NCBI RefSeq assembly: GCF_900110695.1
Contig: NZ_FOEH01000001.1
Location: 1,054,001 to 1,118,000 of the forward strand
Length of the DNA stretch: 64,000 nucleotides
Source of the DNA: Virgibacillus subterraneus
GTDB taxonomy: Bacteria; Bacillota; Bacilli; Bacillales; Amphibacillaceae
Reading direction: 5' to 3'
The translations under genes and the position numbers were made by a program. This document shows positions 1-9,293 of this stretch, piece after piece (position 1 is the stretch's first letter; every line of letters begins with the position of its first letter). Below the pieces are notes generated by a model. That model had not been told where the DNA came from. It did no database searches and was given only the letters and a program-made list of their open reading frames with translations.

Positions 1-443
1 TACTTATGTTATATGCAAGCATGACTGGTAATACGGAATTAATGGCAGAGATTATTGCGGAAGTAGTCGAAAATAGAGGGCATGAAGTTGTTACAAAAAC
101 TTTCGATCTTGATTCAATAGATGTAGAAGAACTTCTGGAATATGATGGAGTACTGGTTGGCACGTATTCCTGGGACGATGGCGAGTTGCCATATGAAGCT
201 GAGGATTTCTATGAGGAACTCGATGACGTGGACATTACCGGAAAAATTGTCGGTGTCTTCGGATCCGGGGATTCCTTTTACGATTCATATGGTGGAGCAT
301 CTCAAATGATGGGGGAAAGGTTTAAAGAAAAGCAAGCAAATTTAGTTGCGGAGCGCTTAATAGTTGACCTTGAACCTGATAAACAGGATGTAGTAAGATG
401 TCAGCAATTTGCTGAGGCGTTTTGTGGGATGATAGAGGAATAG
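1..443 (+). CDS. Flavodoxin, 5' end cut by window edge
   Basis: Short-chain flavodoxin, a soluble FMN-binding electron carrier. Near the visible start is the phosphate-binding loop SMTGNTE. It is followed by the YSWDDGELPYE region and the GSGDSFYDSYGGA loop, which normally line the FMN isoalloxazine. The frame is open to base 3, and families of this type usually begin a few residues earlier (M-A-K-x-hydrophobic), so only about five residues are missing. At about 145 visible residues it has normal flavodoxin length and is probably functional. A hairpin terminator follows directly, so it ends its transcription unit and is not part of the wall-recycling operon downstream. A redox partner cannot be named from the window. 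Confidence 0.9.
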   Translation, partial: LMLYASMTGNTELMAEIIAEVVENRGHEVVTKTFDLDSIDVEELLEYDGVLVGTYSWDDGELPYEAEDFYEELDDVDITGKIVGVFGSGDSFYDSYGGASQMMGERFKEKQANLVAERLIVDLEPDKQDVVRCQQFAEAFCGMIEE

Positions 444-453
444 CTAAAGAGTT

Positions 454-485
454 GAGGGTGTGCATAGTGCGCACTCTCTTTTTTT
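454..485 (+). terminator. Rho-independent terminator after flavodoxin
   Basis: A 10-bp stem (454-463 with 69-78 of the same hundred, i.e. 469-478, two G-U pairs) is followed by seven T. It separates the flavodoxin from the promoter at 542. Confidence 0.8.
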
Positions 486-541
486 GGCAAAAGAAGTTTA
501 TAAATTCGCATGCCTAATTATTAGAAAATTACTAAAGTTTG

Positions 542-570
542 TTGACATGTTAAAAATATTACTCTAAAAT
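542..570 (+). promoter_or_regulatory. SigA-type promoter of the first wall-recycling operon
   Basis: TTGACA at 542-547, a 17-nt spacer, and TAAAAT at 565-570. It lies about 90 bp before the RpiR regulator gene. Downstream, TTAACT and AGTTAA form a spaced inverted pair between about 576 and 612 that could be an operator, but this is weak. Confidence 0.7.
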
Positions 571-657
571 GTAGCTTAACTACATAAGTGGTATATATTT
601 AAGGAGTTAAACTTCTAAAATAGTAATTTATTTTTCTAGGTAATTGAAAAGGATGAG

Positions 658-1509
658 TTGAAGCTTATGTTTAATGGCATGGAACGAATCAAGCAAGGAT
701 TATCTACGTTAAGACCTTCTGAGCAAAAGGTTGCAAATTATATAATCAACAATTCAAAGGCTATATTGGATATGCCGATAGCCCAGCTTGCGAAGAATAC
801 TAAGACTAGTGAGGCTACAATTATTCGCATGTGTCGTTCATTACATATTAAAGGATTTAGAGAACTGAAATTAAGTATCTCTGCATCCGCAAATCAGGAT
901 GGAATTACTACTGACAGATATGAAGATATAGCTGCTGATGCAAACTTATCACAGATTATTAAATTCATTTCACATAATAATTATCGTTCCATTGAAAGTA
1001 CGTTAGCACTGATTGACGAAGACATTATGGATAAAGCTATCGATAAACTGGATCACGCACGAAAAATAGTAGTAATAGGTGTTGGGGCCTCAGCAATTGT
1101 TGCTTTTGATTTTGAACAAAAATGTAAGCGCATTAACAAGTGGTGTGAAGCTTTAACAGATAGTCATACACAACTTACTTCAGCAGTTCATTTGGATGAC
1201 AGGGACGTAGTACTCGCCATCTCTTATTCAGGAGAAACGAAAGAGATTATTGATACAGTTAAAATAGCCAAAAAGAATAACGCAAACATTATTTCGTTAA
1301 CTGGCTACAGCAGTAATACAGTACAAAAACTTGCTAATGTAAATTTATATGCATCACCGTTGGAAAAGAGTATAAGAAGTGGGGCTACTGCTTCAAGAAT
1401 CGCTCAGCTGAATATTGTTGATATCCTATTCACAGGATTGGCGTCTCTAAACTTTGAGCAATCTGTTGATTTTCTAGATAAAACTAGAGAGGTTATTCAA
1501 AACAGGTAA
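658..1509 (+). CDS. MurR/RpiR family transcriptional regulator (first copy)
   Basis: RpiR-family repressor. An N-terminal helix-turn-helix lies at about residues 1-77 (LRPSEQKVANYI ... SEATIIRMCRSL). A C-terminal SIS sugar-phosphate-binding domain lies at about 105-280, including GVGASAIVAFDFEQK and the SYSGETKEI loop. In B. subtilis and E. coli, MurR of this family senses MurNAc-6-phosphate. Its place as first gene of an operon with anmK and a sugar kinase suggests the same type of ligand (inference). The TTG at 658 is close to the AAAAGGA ribosome site; an ATG at 667 is an alternative start. It is similar to the second RpiR protein at 10280, so the operon is bracketed by paralogous regulators. 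Confidence 0.85.
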   Translation: MKLMFNGMERIKQGLSTLRPSEQKVANYIINNSKAILDMPIAQLAKNTKTSEATIIRMCRSLHIKGFRELKLSISASANQDGITTDRYEDIAADANLSQIIKFISHNNYRSIESTLALIDEDIMDKAIDKLDHARKIVVIGVGASAIVAFDFEQKCKRINKWCEALTDSHTQLTSAVHLDDRDVVLAISYSGETKEIIDTVKIAKKNNANIISLTGYSSNTVQKLANVNLYASPLEKSIRSGATASRIAQLNIVDILFTGLASLNFEQSVDFLDKTREVIQNR

Positions 1510-1523
1510 TAGGTGGGTTGATA

Positions 1524-2588
1524 ATGATAGAATACGAAAATATTGAACGTATTTTTAGAAAGTACATGGATGATGACTACTTTTCTGGCTGTGTATGTTA
1601 CATATCGGTAAATGGAAAAAAAGCCTATCATAAGGCATTTGGGTTATCAAACCAAGTTGAAGGAACACAGTGTAACCTTGATACTGTTTTTGACCTTGCG
1701 AGTGTTACTAAAATAGTAACTTCAACGGTTATTTTAAAAATGATTTCTGAAAACGCTTTATCTTTAACTACAAAACTTGAAAAATGTTTGCCGCAATCAG
1801 TGCAAAATTCAGTATTAGCACCTATTACTATTAAGCAATTACTGACACATAGCAGCGGGTTGAAGGCATGGCACTCTTTTTATGCATACACGAAGGGCGA
1901 TTCCTTATTTGCGATATTGAATTCTATTGATTTGACACATAAGGAAGGTAGAAAAGTAGTTTATAGTGATTTAAATTTTATATTACTTGGAGAAGTGATT
2001 AAATATTATTATCAATCTAGTTTACAGCATGTAATTCAGAATCAGTTGGTTGAATCATTGGATTTAGAAACACTTACATATAATCCTCATTCTAAAAGTA
2101 ATATTGCGGCAACTGAATTTGGCAATAGAATTGAGCAGAAAATGTGCAGTGATAGAAATTTTCATTTTACTAATTGGCGTAATCAAAATGTCCCTATTTT
2201 AGGAGAAGTAAATGATGGGAATACCTATTATTTTTTTGGTGGTGAATCAGGTCATGCTGGCTTATTTTCGAATGTTAAAGACTTAGTCTCAATAGGAGAA
2301 CTTTATTTGAAAGGGGGAATTTACGGAGAACAGAAAGTTATTTCTAATGCTCTGATAAAAGAATCATTAAAAAAACAGGTAGATAATAGAGGATTAGGCT
2401 GGGAGACTTCAGACGTTTATCCGGAAGGGGTTGGTCATACGGGATTTACTGGGACCGCTTTATGGATTGAACCAGAGAGAAACGTCGCAGTTGGTCTATT
2501 AACAAATAGATTGCACGTAGATCAGCCAAAGAATATTAACCCATTCAGGAAAGAACTTTTTGAGGAGATTTTTAAGAATATATCGTAA
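1524..2588 (+). CDS. Leaderless class C beta-lactamase-fold serine hydrolase
   Basis: Serine hydrolase of the beta-lactamase/AmiE/EstB family, 354 residues. Catalytic motifs are S60-V-T-K63, Y147-S-D and H305-T-G307. It has the same motif set as the secreted hydrolase at 19985-21676 but no signal peptide or transmembrane segment, so it should act in the cytoplasm. AGGTGGG at 1511-1517 is correctly spaced for ATG 1524; a TTG at 1518 is too close to it. It sits directly before an oligopeptide-type binding protein gene. A role as an intracellular N-acetylmuramyl-L-alanine amidase or peptidase on imported muropeptides is plausible but not shown; esterase activity is another option. Confidence 0.8.
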   Translation: MIEYENIERIFRKYMDDDYFSGCVCYISVNGKKAYHKAFGLSNQVEGTQCNLDTVFDLASVTKIVTSTVILKMISENALSLTTKLEKCLPQSVQNSVLAPITIKQLLTHSSGLKAWHSFYAYTKGDSLFAILNSIDLTHKEGRKVVYSDLNFILLGEVIKYYYQSSLQHVIQNQLVESLDLETLTYNPHSKSNIAATEFGNRIEQKMCSDRNFHFTNWRNQNVPILGEVNDGNTYYFFGGESGHAGLFSNVKDLVSIGELYLKGGIYGEQKVISNALIKESLKKQVDNRGLGWETSDVYPEGVGHTGFTGTALWIEPERNVAVGLLTNRLHVDQPKNINPFRKELFEEIFKNIS

Positions 2589-2605
2589 ATAAAAGGGGAG
2601 TTATT

Positions 2606-4153
2606 ATGTTAAAAAAAAGATTTTTGTTTTTTCTATTACTTATGGTTGCTGTGGTTGTTACAGCATGCTCAGATGACAGTGAAACAACTGCTGACGGGGA
2701 TGATGGTGGAGAAGAAACTGCAGAACAAGTACTTAAAATTGCAAATGATCAGGAACCTGCAGGGTTAGATCCACATAAAACACCTGCTCATTCATCAGTT
2801 AGAGTTTATTCCAAGGTATATGAAGGACTTGTTTCATTTGATGAAAACATGGAGATTAAAGGACAGCTAGCAAAAGATTGGAAACAGCCAAACGATTCAA
2901 CCTATATTTTCAATTTGGTAGAAGGAGTAAAATTCCATAATGGCCGGGAAATGAGAGCAGAGGATGTCCTGTACAGTTTTGAACGTATCATGGATGAAGA
3001 AACTGCATCACATATTAGCTCTTATTTTTCAGATGTAGAAAATATTGAAGTGATGGGCGACTATAAAATCAAGTTTGAATTAGCTGCACCTAATGCGACG
3101 TTCCTGTCACACTTAACTAATTCAAGTGCAGCAATTGTTCCAAAAGAAGTTGTTGAAGAGAATGGTGATTTACAACAAGTGGCAGTAGGAACTGGACCAT
3201 TTGTATTTGAAGAGTGGGTACCTGATAGTAGTGTCACACTTTCCAAAAATGAAGATTACTATATTGAAGATGTGCCAAAGCTTGATCGAGTAGAATATTA
3301 TACGATGAAAGAAGAAGCTGCCAGATTATCGGCAATCCGAACTGGTGAGATTGATATGACAACGTTAACCGCTAAATCAACGGAATTACTAGAAGGTGAA
3401 GATGCAGTTAACATTATGGGTTATCAATCGTTAGAGTATAGTTACATTGGGTTTAATGTAGACAAAGAACCTTTCAATAATAAAAAAGTAAGACAGGCAT
3501 TAAGCTTAGCAACTGATCGTCAAAATATTGCTGATGTTGTTTGGGATGGTGAAGCAATTATTACCGGTCCAATAGCTCCTGCTATGGGGGACTGGTCAAT
3601 TGATATAGAACAAGAAGAGCTTTATCAACGCGATCTAGAAAAAGCGAAGGATTTACTTGCTGAAGCCGGTTATCCAGACGGGTTTTCAACGGAGATAACA
3701 ACAGCATCAACATATGCTGATATGGTCGACACTGCACAACTTCTGCAACAGCAATGGAAGGAAATTGGAGTAAATGCTGAGATTAAACAAATTGAGTGGG
3801 GCGAATATATTGATACATGGTCAAATACTTCTGCTGATATATTAGTTGGCAGAAATGGCTCTGGTACAGATCCTGACCGTGCAATGAATTATTTCTTCCA
3901 TACAGACGGATCTGCAAATAAGTGGAACTTCTCAAATGAAGAATATGATGCGATTGTAGAAAAAGGGAAAAGTACAATTGACCAGGCGAAACGACAAGAT
4001 ATCTATGTTGAAGCACAGGAAAAACTACTTGATTTATCACCAAATTTATTCTTAGTTTCTCCTGAGAACTATGTGGCAGTTAGAGATGGTGTGAAAGACT
4101 TTACACCATATGCTCACAACGGTGAAGATATTGATCATGTCTATAAAAAATAA
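2606..4153 (+). CDS. ABC transporter substrate-binding lipoprotein, family 5 (Opp/Dpp type)
   Basis: Extracellular solute-binding protein family 5, 515 residues. The N-terminus is a lipoprotein signal (hydrophobic stretch ending VVVTACSDD; Cys near residue 21 would be lipidated), followed by an acidic linker and the DPP/OPP fold (QEPAGLDPHKTPAH, LAKDWKQPNDSTYIFNLVEGVKFHNG). Members bind di- and oligopeptides, nickel or, in some cases, wall peptides and muropeptides. With anmK, an amidase-like hydrolase and sugar kinases in the same operon, muropeptide or anhydro-muropeptide is the best guess. A strong hairpin lies after the stop codon. Confidence 0.9.
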   Translation: MLKKRFLFFLLLMVAVVVTACSDDSETTADGDDGGEETAEQVLKIANDQEPAGLDPHKTPAHSSVRVYSKVYEGLVSFDENMEIKGQLAKDWKQPNDSTYIFNLVEGVKFHNGREMRAEDVLYSFERIMDEETASHISSYFSDVENIEVMGDYKIKFELAAPNATFLSHLTNSSAAIVPKEVVEENGDLQQVAVGTGPFVFEEWVPDSSVTLSKNEDYYIEDVPKLDRVEYYTMKEEAARLSAIRTGEIDMTTLTAKSTELLEGEDAVNIMGYQSLEYSYIGFNVDKEPFNNKKVRQALSLATDRQNIADVVWDGEAIITGPIAPAMGDWSIDIEQEELYQRDLEKAKDLLAEAGYPDGFSTEITTASTYADMVDTAQLLQQQWKEIGVNAEIKQIEWGEYIDTWSNTSADILVGRNGSGTDPDRAMNYFFHTDGSANKWNFSNEEYDAIVEKGKSTIDQAKRQDIYVEAQEKLLDLSPNLFLVSPENYVAVRDGVKDFTPYAHNGEDIDHVYKK

Positions 4154-4155
4154 TA

Positions 4156-4189
4156 GTAGAAGTGCTGCTTTTCCAGCAGCACTCTTCTA
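4156..4189 (+). terminator. Intra-operon hairpin after the family 5 binding protein
   Basis: A perfect 7-bp stem GTGCTGC/GCAGCAC (4162-4168 with 4176-4182) is extended outward by AGAAG/CTTCT. It has only a weak T tail and lies between the binding-protein gene and the first permease. It probably acts as a partial terminator or RNA-stabilising hairpin that lets the binding protein be made in excess. Confidence 0.6.
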
Positions 4190-4213
4190 TTCTCTTATTA
4201 AGGGTGAGTAACG

Positions 4214-5158
4214 ATGTATACATATATAATGAGAAGAATATTGATGCTATTCCCAGTACTTTTCGGAGTATCTTTATTTATTTTTGTTGTTATGCGCGTA
4301 GTTCCAGGTGATGTTGCGCAGACAATATTAGGTACGGATGCAACACCAGCAGCGTTGAAACAGCTTCGACAGGACTTTGGACTGAATTTACCTTTATATG
4401 AACAGTACCTGAATTGGATAGGTGGAGTTCTGACAGGAGACTTTGGCGAGTCTATGCGAACAGGAAAAGAAGTGTTGCCTGATATTTTGAACCGTTTTAA
4501 ATTAACGTTTGAGTTAACTTTTTTATCTGCACTAATTTCGTGGGTTATTGCAATTCCACTAGGTATTATAGCTGCTATGAAACGTAATAGTAATGTTGAT
4601 TTTGGGGTTCGGATTATATCTTTATTAGGTGTATCAGTACCAAATTTCGCTTTGGCAACAGTTCTGATACTTATTTTGTCGTTAATGTTCTCTTATAGTA
4701 CTCCAGTTGGCTATGTTGGTTTCTTTGAGGATCCAATGAGAAATTTGGAAATTATGGTTATACCAGCGATTGTTTTAGGAACAGCAATGGCCGGAGCTGT
4801 AATGAGGATGACACGTTCATCAGTACTGGAAATATTGCGACAGGATTTCATACGTACAATCCGTGCAAAAGGTGCAAAAGAAAGAGTTGTAATTTTTCAG
4901 CATGCGCTTAAAAATGCCATGATCCCCATCTTAACCATTATCGGCTTGCAAATTGGCACATTGTTAGGTGGCACGGTCATCATTGAACAGATATTCTCAT
5001 TGCCAGGATTAGGGCAGCTGGTACTTACAGGAATAACACAACGTGACTTTATGGTCGTGCAGGGTGCAGTACTATTTATAGCATTTGTATTTGTGATGAT
5101 TAATTTACTAGTTGATATTCTTTATTCTTATTTAGATCCTAGAATAAGTTACAAATAA
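4214..5158 (+). CDS. ABC transporter permease, DppB/OppB type
   Basis: First membrane subunit of the Opp/Dpp-type importer, 314 residues with about six transmembrane helices. It begins with the MYTYIMRRILMLFPVLFGVSLF helix typical of DppB. The cytoplasmic coupling loop is seen at EILRQDFIRTIRAKGAKERVVIFQHALKNA, the permease motif that contacts the ATPases. The C-terminus DILYSYLDPRISYK is also typical. It is followed 32 bp later by its partner permease. Confidence 0.9.
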   Translation: MYTYIMRRILMLFPVLFGVSLFIFVVMRVVPGDVAQTILGTDATPAALKQLRQDFGLNLPLYEQYLNWIGGVLTGDFGESMRTGKEVLPDILNRFKLTFELTFLSALISWVIAIPLGIIAAMKRNSNVDFGVRIISLLGVSVPNFALATVLILILSLMFSYSTPVGYVGFFEDPMRNLEIMVIPAIVLGTAMAGAVMRMTRSSVLEILRQDFIRTIRAKGAKERVVIFQHALKNAMIPILTIIGLQIGTLLGGTVIIEQIFSLPGLGQLVLTGITQRDFMVVQGAVLFIAFVFVMINLLVDILYSYLDPRISYK

Positions 5159-5190
5159 TAATCGACTTAGAATATAGAAAGAGTGATTCA

Positions 5191-6018
5191 ATGAAACAAT
5201 TTCTGAAACGTTTAAGACAGGATAAAGTTGGGCTAATAGGAAGTATTGGCGTATTGTTAGTTATTATTGTCGGGTTTCTCGCACCTGTTATTGCACCGTA
5301 TAGCCCTGAGCAGATGTTTACAGAACATACAATGGAGGGGCCGAGCGGACAATTCATTTTCGGTACGGATGAATTTGGCAGGGACATATTTTCAAGGATT
5401 GTCTATGGCACACAGGTATCTTTGAAGGTAGGCTTAATCGCAGTTGGTGTAGGAGCTACCGGTGGTTTGATTTTCGGGCTGTTAGCTGGTTATTTCCAAG
5501 GGAAAGCTGACCAGATTATCATGCGGATAATGGATGTATTCTTTGCATTTCCTGATATATTATTAGCCCTAACTATAGTAGCTGTACTGGGACCAAGTGT
5601 AACCAATACAATGATAGCAATTGGAATTGTATTCACACCGGTATTTACAAGGGTTGTAAGAGGAACTGTTATTAGTGTGAAAGAAAATGAATATATCACA
5701 AATGCTGTAGCAATAGGTGTTTCCCCTGTAAAAATTATCTCAAAACATATAACACCTAATATCATGGCACCGTTTATTGTACAAATAACCCTTGGATTGT
5801 CCGGAGCTATATTGACTGAAGCAGCATTAAGCTTCCTGGGTCTTGGTGTGCAGCCTCCAGACCCATCCTGGGGTGTTATGCTTAATTCATCCCGGGCATA
5901 TATGGAATTTGCACCATGGACAATATTGTTCCCAGCAGGTGCAATTGTGTTTACAATATTCTGCTTCAACCTATTAGGTGATAGTTTACGAGATATATTA
6001 GATCCGAAATTGAAATAA
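5191..6018 (+). CDS. ABC transporter permease, DppC/OppC type
   Basis: Second membrane subunit, 275 residues. It has an N-terminal cytoplasmic segment and first helix (DKVGLIGSIGVLLVIIVGFLAP), the FGTDEFGRDIFSRIVYGTQVSL signature of the DppC family, and the coupling loop VRGTVISVKENEYITNAVAIG. The C-terminal AALSFLGLGVQPPDPSWG motif is diagnostic. The ATG has the ribosome site GAAAGAG. It pairs with the permease just upstream and the ATPases at 7248 and 8233. Confidence 0.9.
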   Translation: MKQFLKRLRQDKVGLIGSIGVLLVIIVGFLAPVIAPYSPEQMFTEHTMEGPSGQFIFGTDEFGRDIFSRIVYGTQVSLKVGLIAVGVGATGGLIFGLLAGYFQGKADQIIMRIMDVFFAFPDILLALTIVAVLGPSVTNTMIAIGIVFTPVFTRVVRGTVISVKENEYITNAVAIGVSPVKIISKHITPNIMAPFIVQITLGLSGAILTEAALSFLGLGVQPPDPSWGVMLNSSRAYMEFAPWTILFPAGAIVFTIFCFNLLGDSLRDILDPKLK

Positions 6019-6042
6019 GAAGTAAATGTAGAGGTGAAAAAC

Positions 6043-7248
6043 ATGGGAAAAGCATTGGGTGTAGGTTTAATGTCAGGCACCTCATTAGATGGCATAGATG
6101 CAGTGCTCGTTGAAATAGAAGAAAAAGAGGACAATGTGGATGTAAACATTATAGATTTATATACACAACATTACGATCAGGATGTGCGAAAAGCATTAAT
6201 GGATGTTTGCAGTCCGTCTACAGCAACGGTACAAAAAATTAATTCGATTAATATGTTCCTTGGAAAAGAATTTGGCGGTGTTGTAAACAAATTGCTGAAA
6301 CAAGCGAACGTATCAAAGAATGATGTACATTTTATCAGCTCGCACGGACAAACAATCTATCATCAGCCCTTTGATGGAGAGTCTAATCTTGATGTCGCCG
6401 GGACCCTGCAGATAGGAGACATATCTGTTTTGTCTGAAGAAACTGGCATTGCAGTTGTTGGCGATTTTCGAACTGCAGATATGGCAGCGAGTGGACAAGG
6501 AGCTCCACTTGTTTCGTATGTTGATTACTTATTATTTAATAATCCGAACAAATCACGTGCTATCCAAAATATTGGCGGGATTGGCAACGTAACCTACGTA
6601 CCAGAAAATAGTAACAGTGATGGCATACAGTCATTTGATACAGGCCCTGGGAATATGGTGATTGACGAGGTTGTCTATCGGCTGACGAATGGCAAACGTA
6701 ATTACGATAAAGATGGCGAGATGGCATATAGAGGTACGATTAATCAGCAGCTGTTAACCAAACTAATGAGTCACGACTACTTTAAAAAAGAACCACCTAA
6801 AACCACCGGTCGAGAGTTGTTTGGTAATCAGTTTGTTGATGAAATTTTTAAAGAATACGGACAGATGAATCCAGAAGATTTAGTTGCAACTGTCAGCGAG
6901 TGGACAGTACTAACCATAGCCCATAGTTACAATCAATTTTTAATGGATAAAGGACATAAGATTGATGAGGTCATTGTTGGTGGTGGGGGCAGTTATAATC
7001 CATATTTGATCGAACGGTTAAACTATCATTTACCTGAAGTGATCATTTTCACACATGAACACTTTGATATGTCGAGTGATTTAAAAGAAGCTATGGCATT
7101 TGCAGTATTAGGGTTTCAATGTATTCTCGGAAAGTATAATCAACTTCCTTCAGCGACAGGCGCAAAAAGGCAAGTTATTATGGGGAAAATCGCTTATACA
7201 CAACCCGATGCCCTCGAACGGATTGATACTTTGAGGAGAGGATCTTAA
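6043..7248 (+). CDS. anmK: Anhydro-N-acetylmuramic acid kinase
   Basis: AnmK cleaves the 1,6-anhydro ring of anhMurNAc and phosphorylates it to MurNAc-6-phosphate. The family nucleotide-binding start GLMSGTSLDGIDAVLVEIE is present, as are SSHGQTIYHQP, the GDFRTADMAASGQGAPLVSYVDYLLF segment with its catalytic acidic residue, and FDTGPGNMVID. GAGGTG at 6031-6036 is the ribosome site for ATG 6043; a GTG at 6034 lies inside it. The gene sits between the permeases and the ATPases of an oligopeptide-type transporter, and its stop overlaps the next start (TAATG at 7246-7250). AnmK is best known from Gram-negative wall recycling, so its place inside this importer operon is noteworthy. Confidence 0.95.
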   Translation: MGKALGVGLMSGTSLDGIDAVLVEIEEKEDNVDVNIIDLYTQHYDQDVRKALMDVCSPSTATVQKINSINMFLGKEFGGVVNKLLKQANVSKNDVHFISSHGQTIYHQPFDGESNLDVAGTLQIGDISVLSEETGIAVVGDFRTADMAASGQGAPLVSYVDYLLFNNPNKSRAIQNIGGIGNVTYVPENSNSDGIQSFDTGPGNMVIDEVVYRLTNGKRNYDKDGEMAYRGTINQQLLTKLMSHDYFKKEPPKTTGRELFGNQFVDEIFKEYGQMNPEDLVATVSEWTVLTIAHSYNQFLMDKGHKIDEVIVGGGGSYNPYLIERLNYHLPEVIIFTHEHFDMSSDLKEAMAFAVLGFQCILGKYNQLPSATGAKRQVIMGKIAYTQPDALERIDTLRRGS

Positions 7249-8264
7249 TGAGTACAATATTGGATATAAACGATCTTTCAGTAGATGTAACTTTGGATAA
7301 GCAAAATCATAATGTCGTAAACGGACTAAACTTATCTATAAAGAAAAAACAAAAATATGGGATTGTTGGTGAATCCGGTAGCGGTAAAAGTTTAACGTCA
7401 CTGTCAATTCTTAACCTATTACCAGATGTATTGAGTATTAGTAATGGGAGTATCATTCTTGATGAATCCACTGATCTGACAAAACTGTCAAAAAAAGAAA
7501 TGCTGAATATACGTGGAAATGAAATATCAATAATCTTCCAGGAGCCAATGACAGCTCTTGATCCGTTATTTACGGTTGATCATCAGATTTCAGAAGTACT
7601 TCGATTCCATGGAAAGTATACAAAAAAGCAAATGCAAGACATGATAATTGATATGCTTGAAAAGGTAGGATTTGCTGAGCCAAAGCAGTTATTGAAACGG
7701 TATCCACATCAGCTTTCAGGTGGAATGCGTCAACGAGTTATGATTGCAATGGCATTAATTTGTAAACCAAAATTGCTAATAGCGGATGAACCGACTACTG
7801 CACTAGATGTTACTATTCAAGCGCAAATTCTCGATTTAATGAATGATCTAACGCAAGATTATGATACTTCTATTCTAATGATTACACATGATTTAGGTGT
7901 TATCGCTGAGACATGTGAACGGGTTGCGGTAATGTACGCAGGGACATTAGTTGAAGAATCAACAGTTGAACAGCTTTTTGATAATCCGACACACCCCTAT
8001 TCAGTCGGTTTACTGGAATCTGTACAGTCATTAGGAGATAAAACGAAAAAATTATATTCAATCCCTGGCAATGTTCCTTCTCCTGCAGAATTGAAAGAAT
8101 CAGGTTGCAGGTTTGCATCAAGATGTCCGCATGTCATGGATATTTGCAGGCAGCAGGATCCGCCACTTTTTCAAATAGATGATGATCACACCAGCAGATG
8201 CTGGCTTTATCAAGAGGGAGGGGAAAAAAGTAATGAGTACAGATCAAGTAATGTTGAAGGTTAG
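7248..8264 (+). CDS. ABC transporter ATPase, DppD/OppD type
   Basis: ATP-binding subunit of the Opp/Dpp-type importer, 338 residues. Walker A is GESGSGKS, the Q-loop region is IIFQEPMTALDPL, the signature is LSGGMRQRVMIAMAL and Walker B is LLIADEPTTALD. The C-terminal oligopeptide-transporter extension carries the cysteine cluster CRFASRCPHVMDICRQQDPPL that often binds an Fe-S cluster in this family. It overlaps anmK at its start by one base and overlaps the next ATPase gene by 32 bp, consistent with translational coupling. Confidence 0.92.
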   Translation: MSTILDINDLSVDVTLDKQNHNVVNGLNLSIKKKQKYGIVGESGSGKSLTSLSILNLLPDVLSISNGSIILDESTDLTKLSKKEMLNIRGNEISIIFQEPMTALDPLFTVDHQISEVLRFHGKYTKKQMQDMIIDMLEKVGFAEPKQLLKRYPHQLSGGMRQRVMIAMALICKPKLLIADEPTTALDVTIQAQILDLMNDLTQDYDTSILMITHDLGVIAETCERVAVMYAGTLVEESTVEQLFDNPTHPYSVGLLESVQSLGDKTKKLYSIPGNVPSPAELKESGCRFASRCPHVMDICRQQDPPLFQIDDDHTSRCWLYQEGGEKSNEYRSSNVEG

Positions 8265-9273
8265 TAACCTGAAAAAACACTTTCCTCAGAAGTCAGGAAT
8301 TCTGCAAAGAACCAAAAACGTTGTAAGAGCGGTCGATGGGATTAGTTTTGAAATAAATGAAGAGGAAACATTTTCGTTAGTAGGGGAAAGCGGCTGTGGC
8401 AAATCTACTACTGGTCGTTCCATATTACGGTTGCATGAGCCTACATCGGGTGAGATTTTGTATAATGGAACAGATATCATGAATTATTCAAAGAGGGAAT
8501 TTCGAAAACTGCGAAGAGATTTGCAAATGATATTTCAGGATCCATACAGTTCATTGAATCCAAGAATGACAGTTCGGAATTTATTATTAGAACCATTGTT
8601 AACACATAATATTTGTTCGAAAAAAGTAGCTGAACAGCGGATTATAGATATAGCTGAAAAAGTGGGATTGTCTAAGGAACAAATTAACCGTCATCCCCAT
8701 GAATTTAGTGGTGGCCAGCGTCAGCGTATCAGTATTGCAAGAGCTCTGATTTTAAATCCAAAGGTTGTAATTCTTGATGAAGCAGTGTCAGCTTTGGATG
8801 TTTCTATTCAAGCGCAAATTCTAAACTTGTTAATCGAGCTGCAGCAAGACCTGAAATTAACGTACCTTTTTATTTCTCACGATTTGAATGTAGTTAGACA
8901 TGTGAGTGATAGGGTTGGCGTGATGTATCTTGGTCAAATGATGGAAACAGCCAAAACGGATGAACTCTATAGCGATCCGCTACACCCGTATACAAAATCT
9001 CTGCTTTCAGCTATACCTTCTAATCATCCTTCTGAGAAAAAAGAACGGATTATCTTACAAGGGGATGTGCCAGATCCATCGAACCCACCATCAGGGTGCC
9101 CATTTAGACTAAGATGTCCTGAGGCGCATGAGCGATGTGCGATAGAGAAGCCTGTTTATCAGGAAGTAAAGGAAAACCATTGGGTTGCATGTCACCTATA
9201 TGATCAAAGTAACCTTGATATAACAAACGAATCAGATTATAATTTTGGAGAAACAACAAAAGTATTGAAATAA
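8233..9273 (+). CDS. ABC transporter ATPase, DppF/OppF type
   Basis: Second ATPase of the importer, about 346 residues from ATG 8233, which follows GGGAGGGG at the right spacing; an in-frame ATG at 8179 lies inside the previous gene without a ribosome site. Walker A GESGCGKST, Q-loop MIFQDPYSSLNPRMTV, signature FSGGQRQRISIARAL and Walker B VVILDEAVSALD are all present. In Walker B the usual DEP is DEA, a substitution seen in some OppF proteins. The C-terminal cysteine cluster (GCPFRLRCPEAHERC) is present. Confidence 0.92.
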   Translation: MSTDQVMLKVSNLKKHFPQKSGILQRTKNVVRAVDGISFEINEEETFSLVGESGCGKSTTGRSILRLHEPTSGEILYNGTDIMNYSKREFRKLRRDLQMIFQDPYSSLNPRMTVRNLLLEPLLTHNICSKKVAEQRIIDIAEKVGLSKEQINRHPHEFSGGQRQRISIARALILNPKVVILDEAVSALDVSIQAQILNLLIELQQDLKLTYLFISHDLNVVRHVSDRVGVMYLGQMMETAKTDELYSDPLHPYTKSLLSAIPSNHPSEKKERIILQGDVPDPSNPPSGCPFRLRCPEAHERCAIEKPVYQEVKENHWVACHLYDQSNLDITNESDYNFGETTKVLK

Positions 9274-9293
9274 TAAATCAAGGGTGAAATCTG

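Noticed and set aside
1748-1761. cre-like TGAAAACGCTTTAT inside the leaderless hydrolase gene
   Set aside because: The last two positions do not fit, it lies within a coding sequence, and there is no promoter near it.
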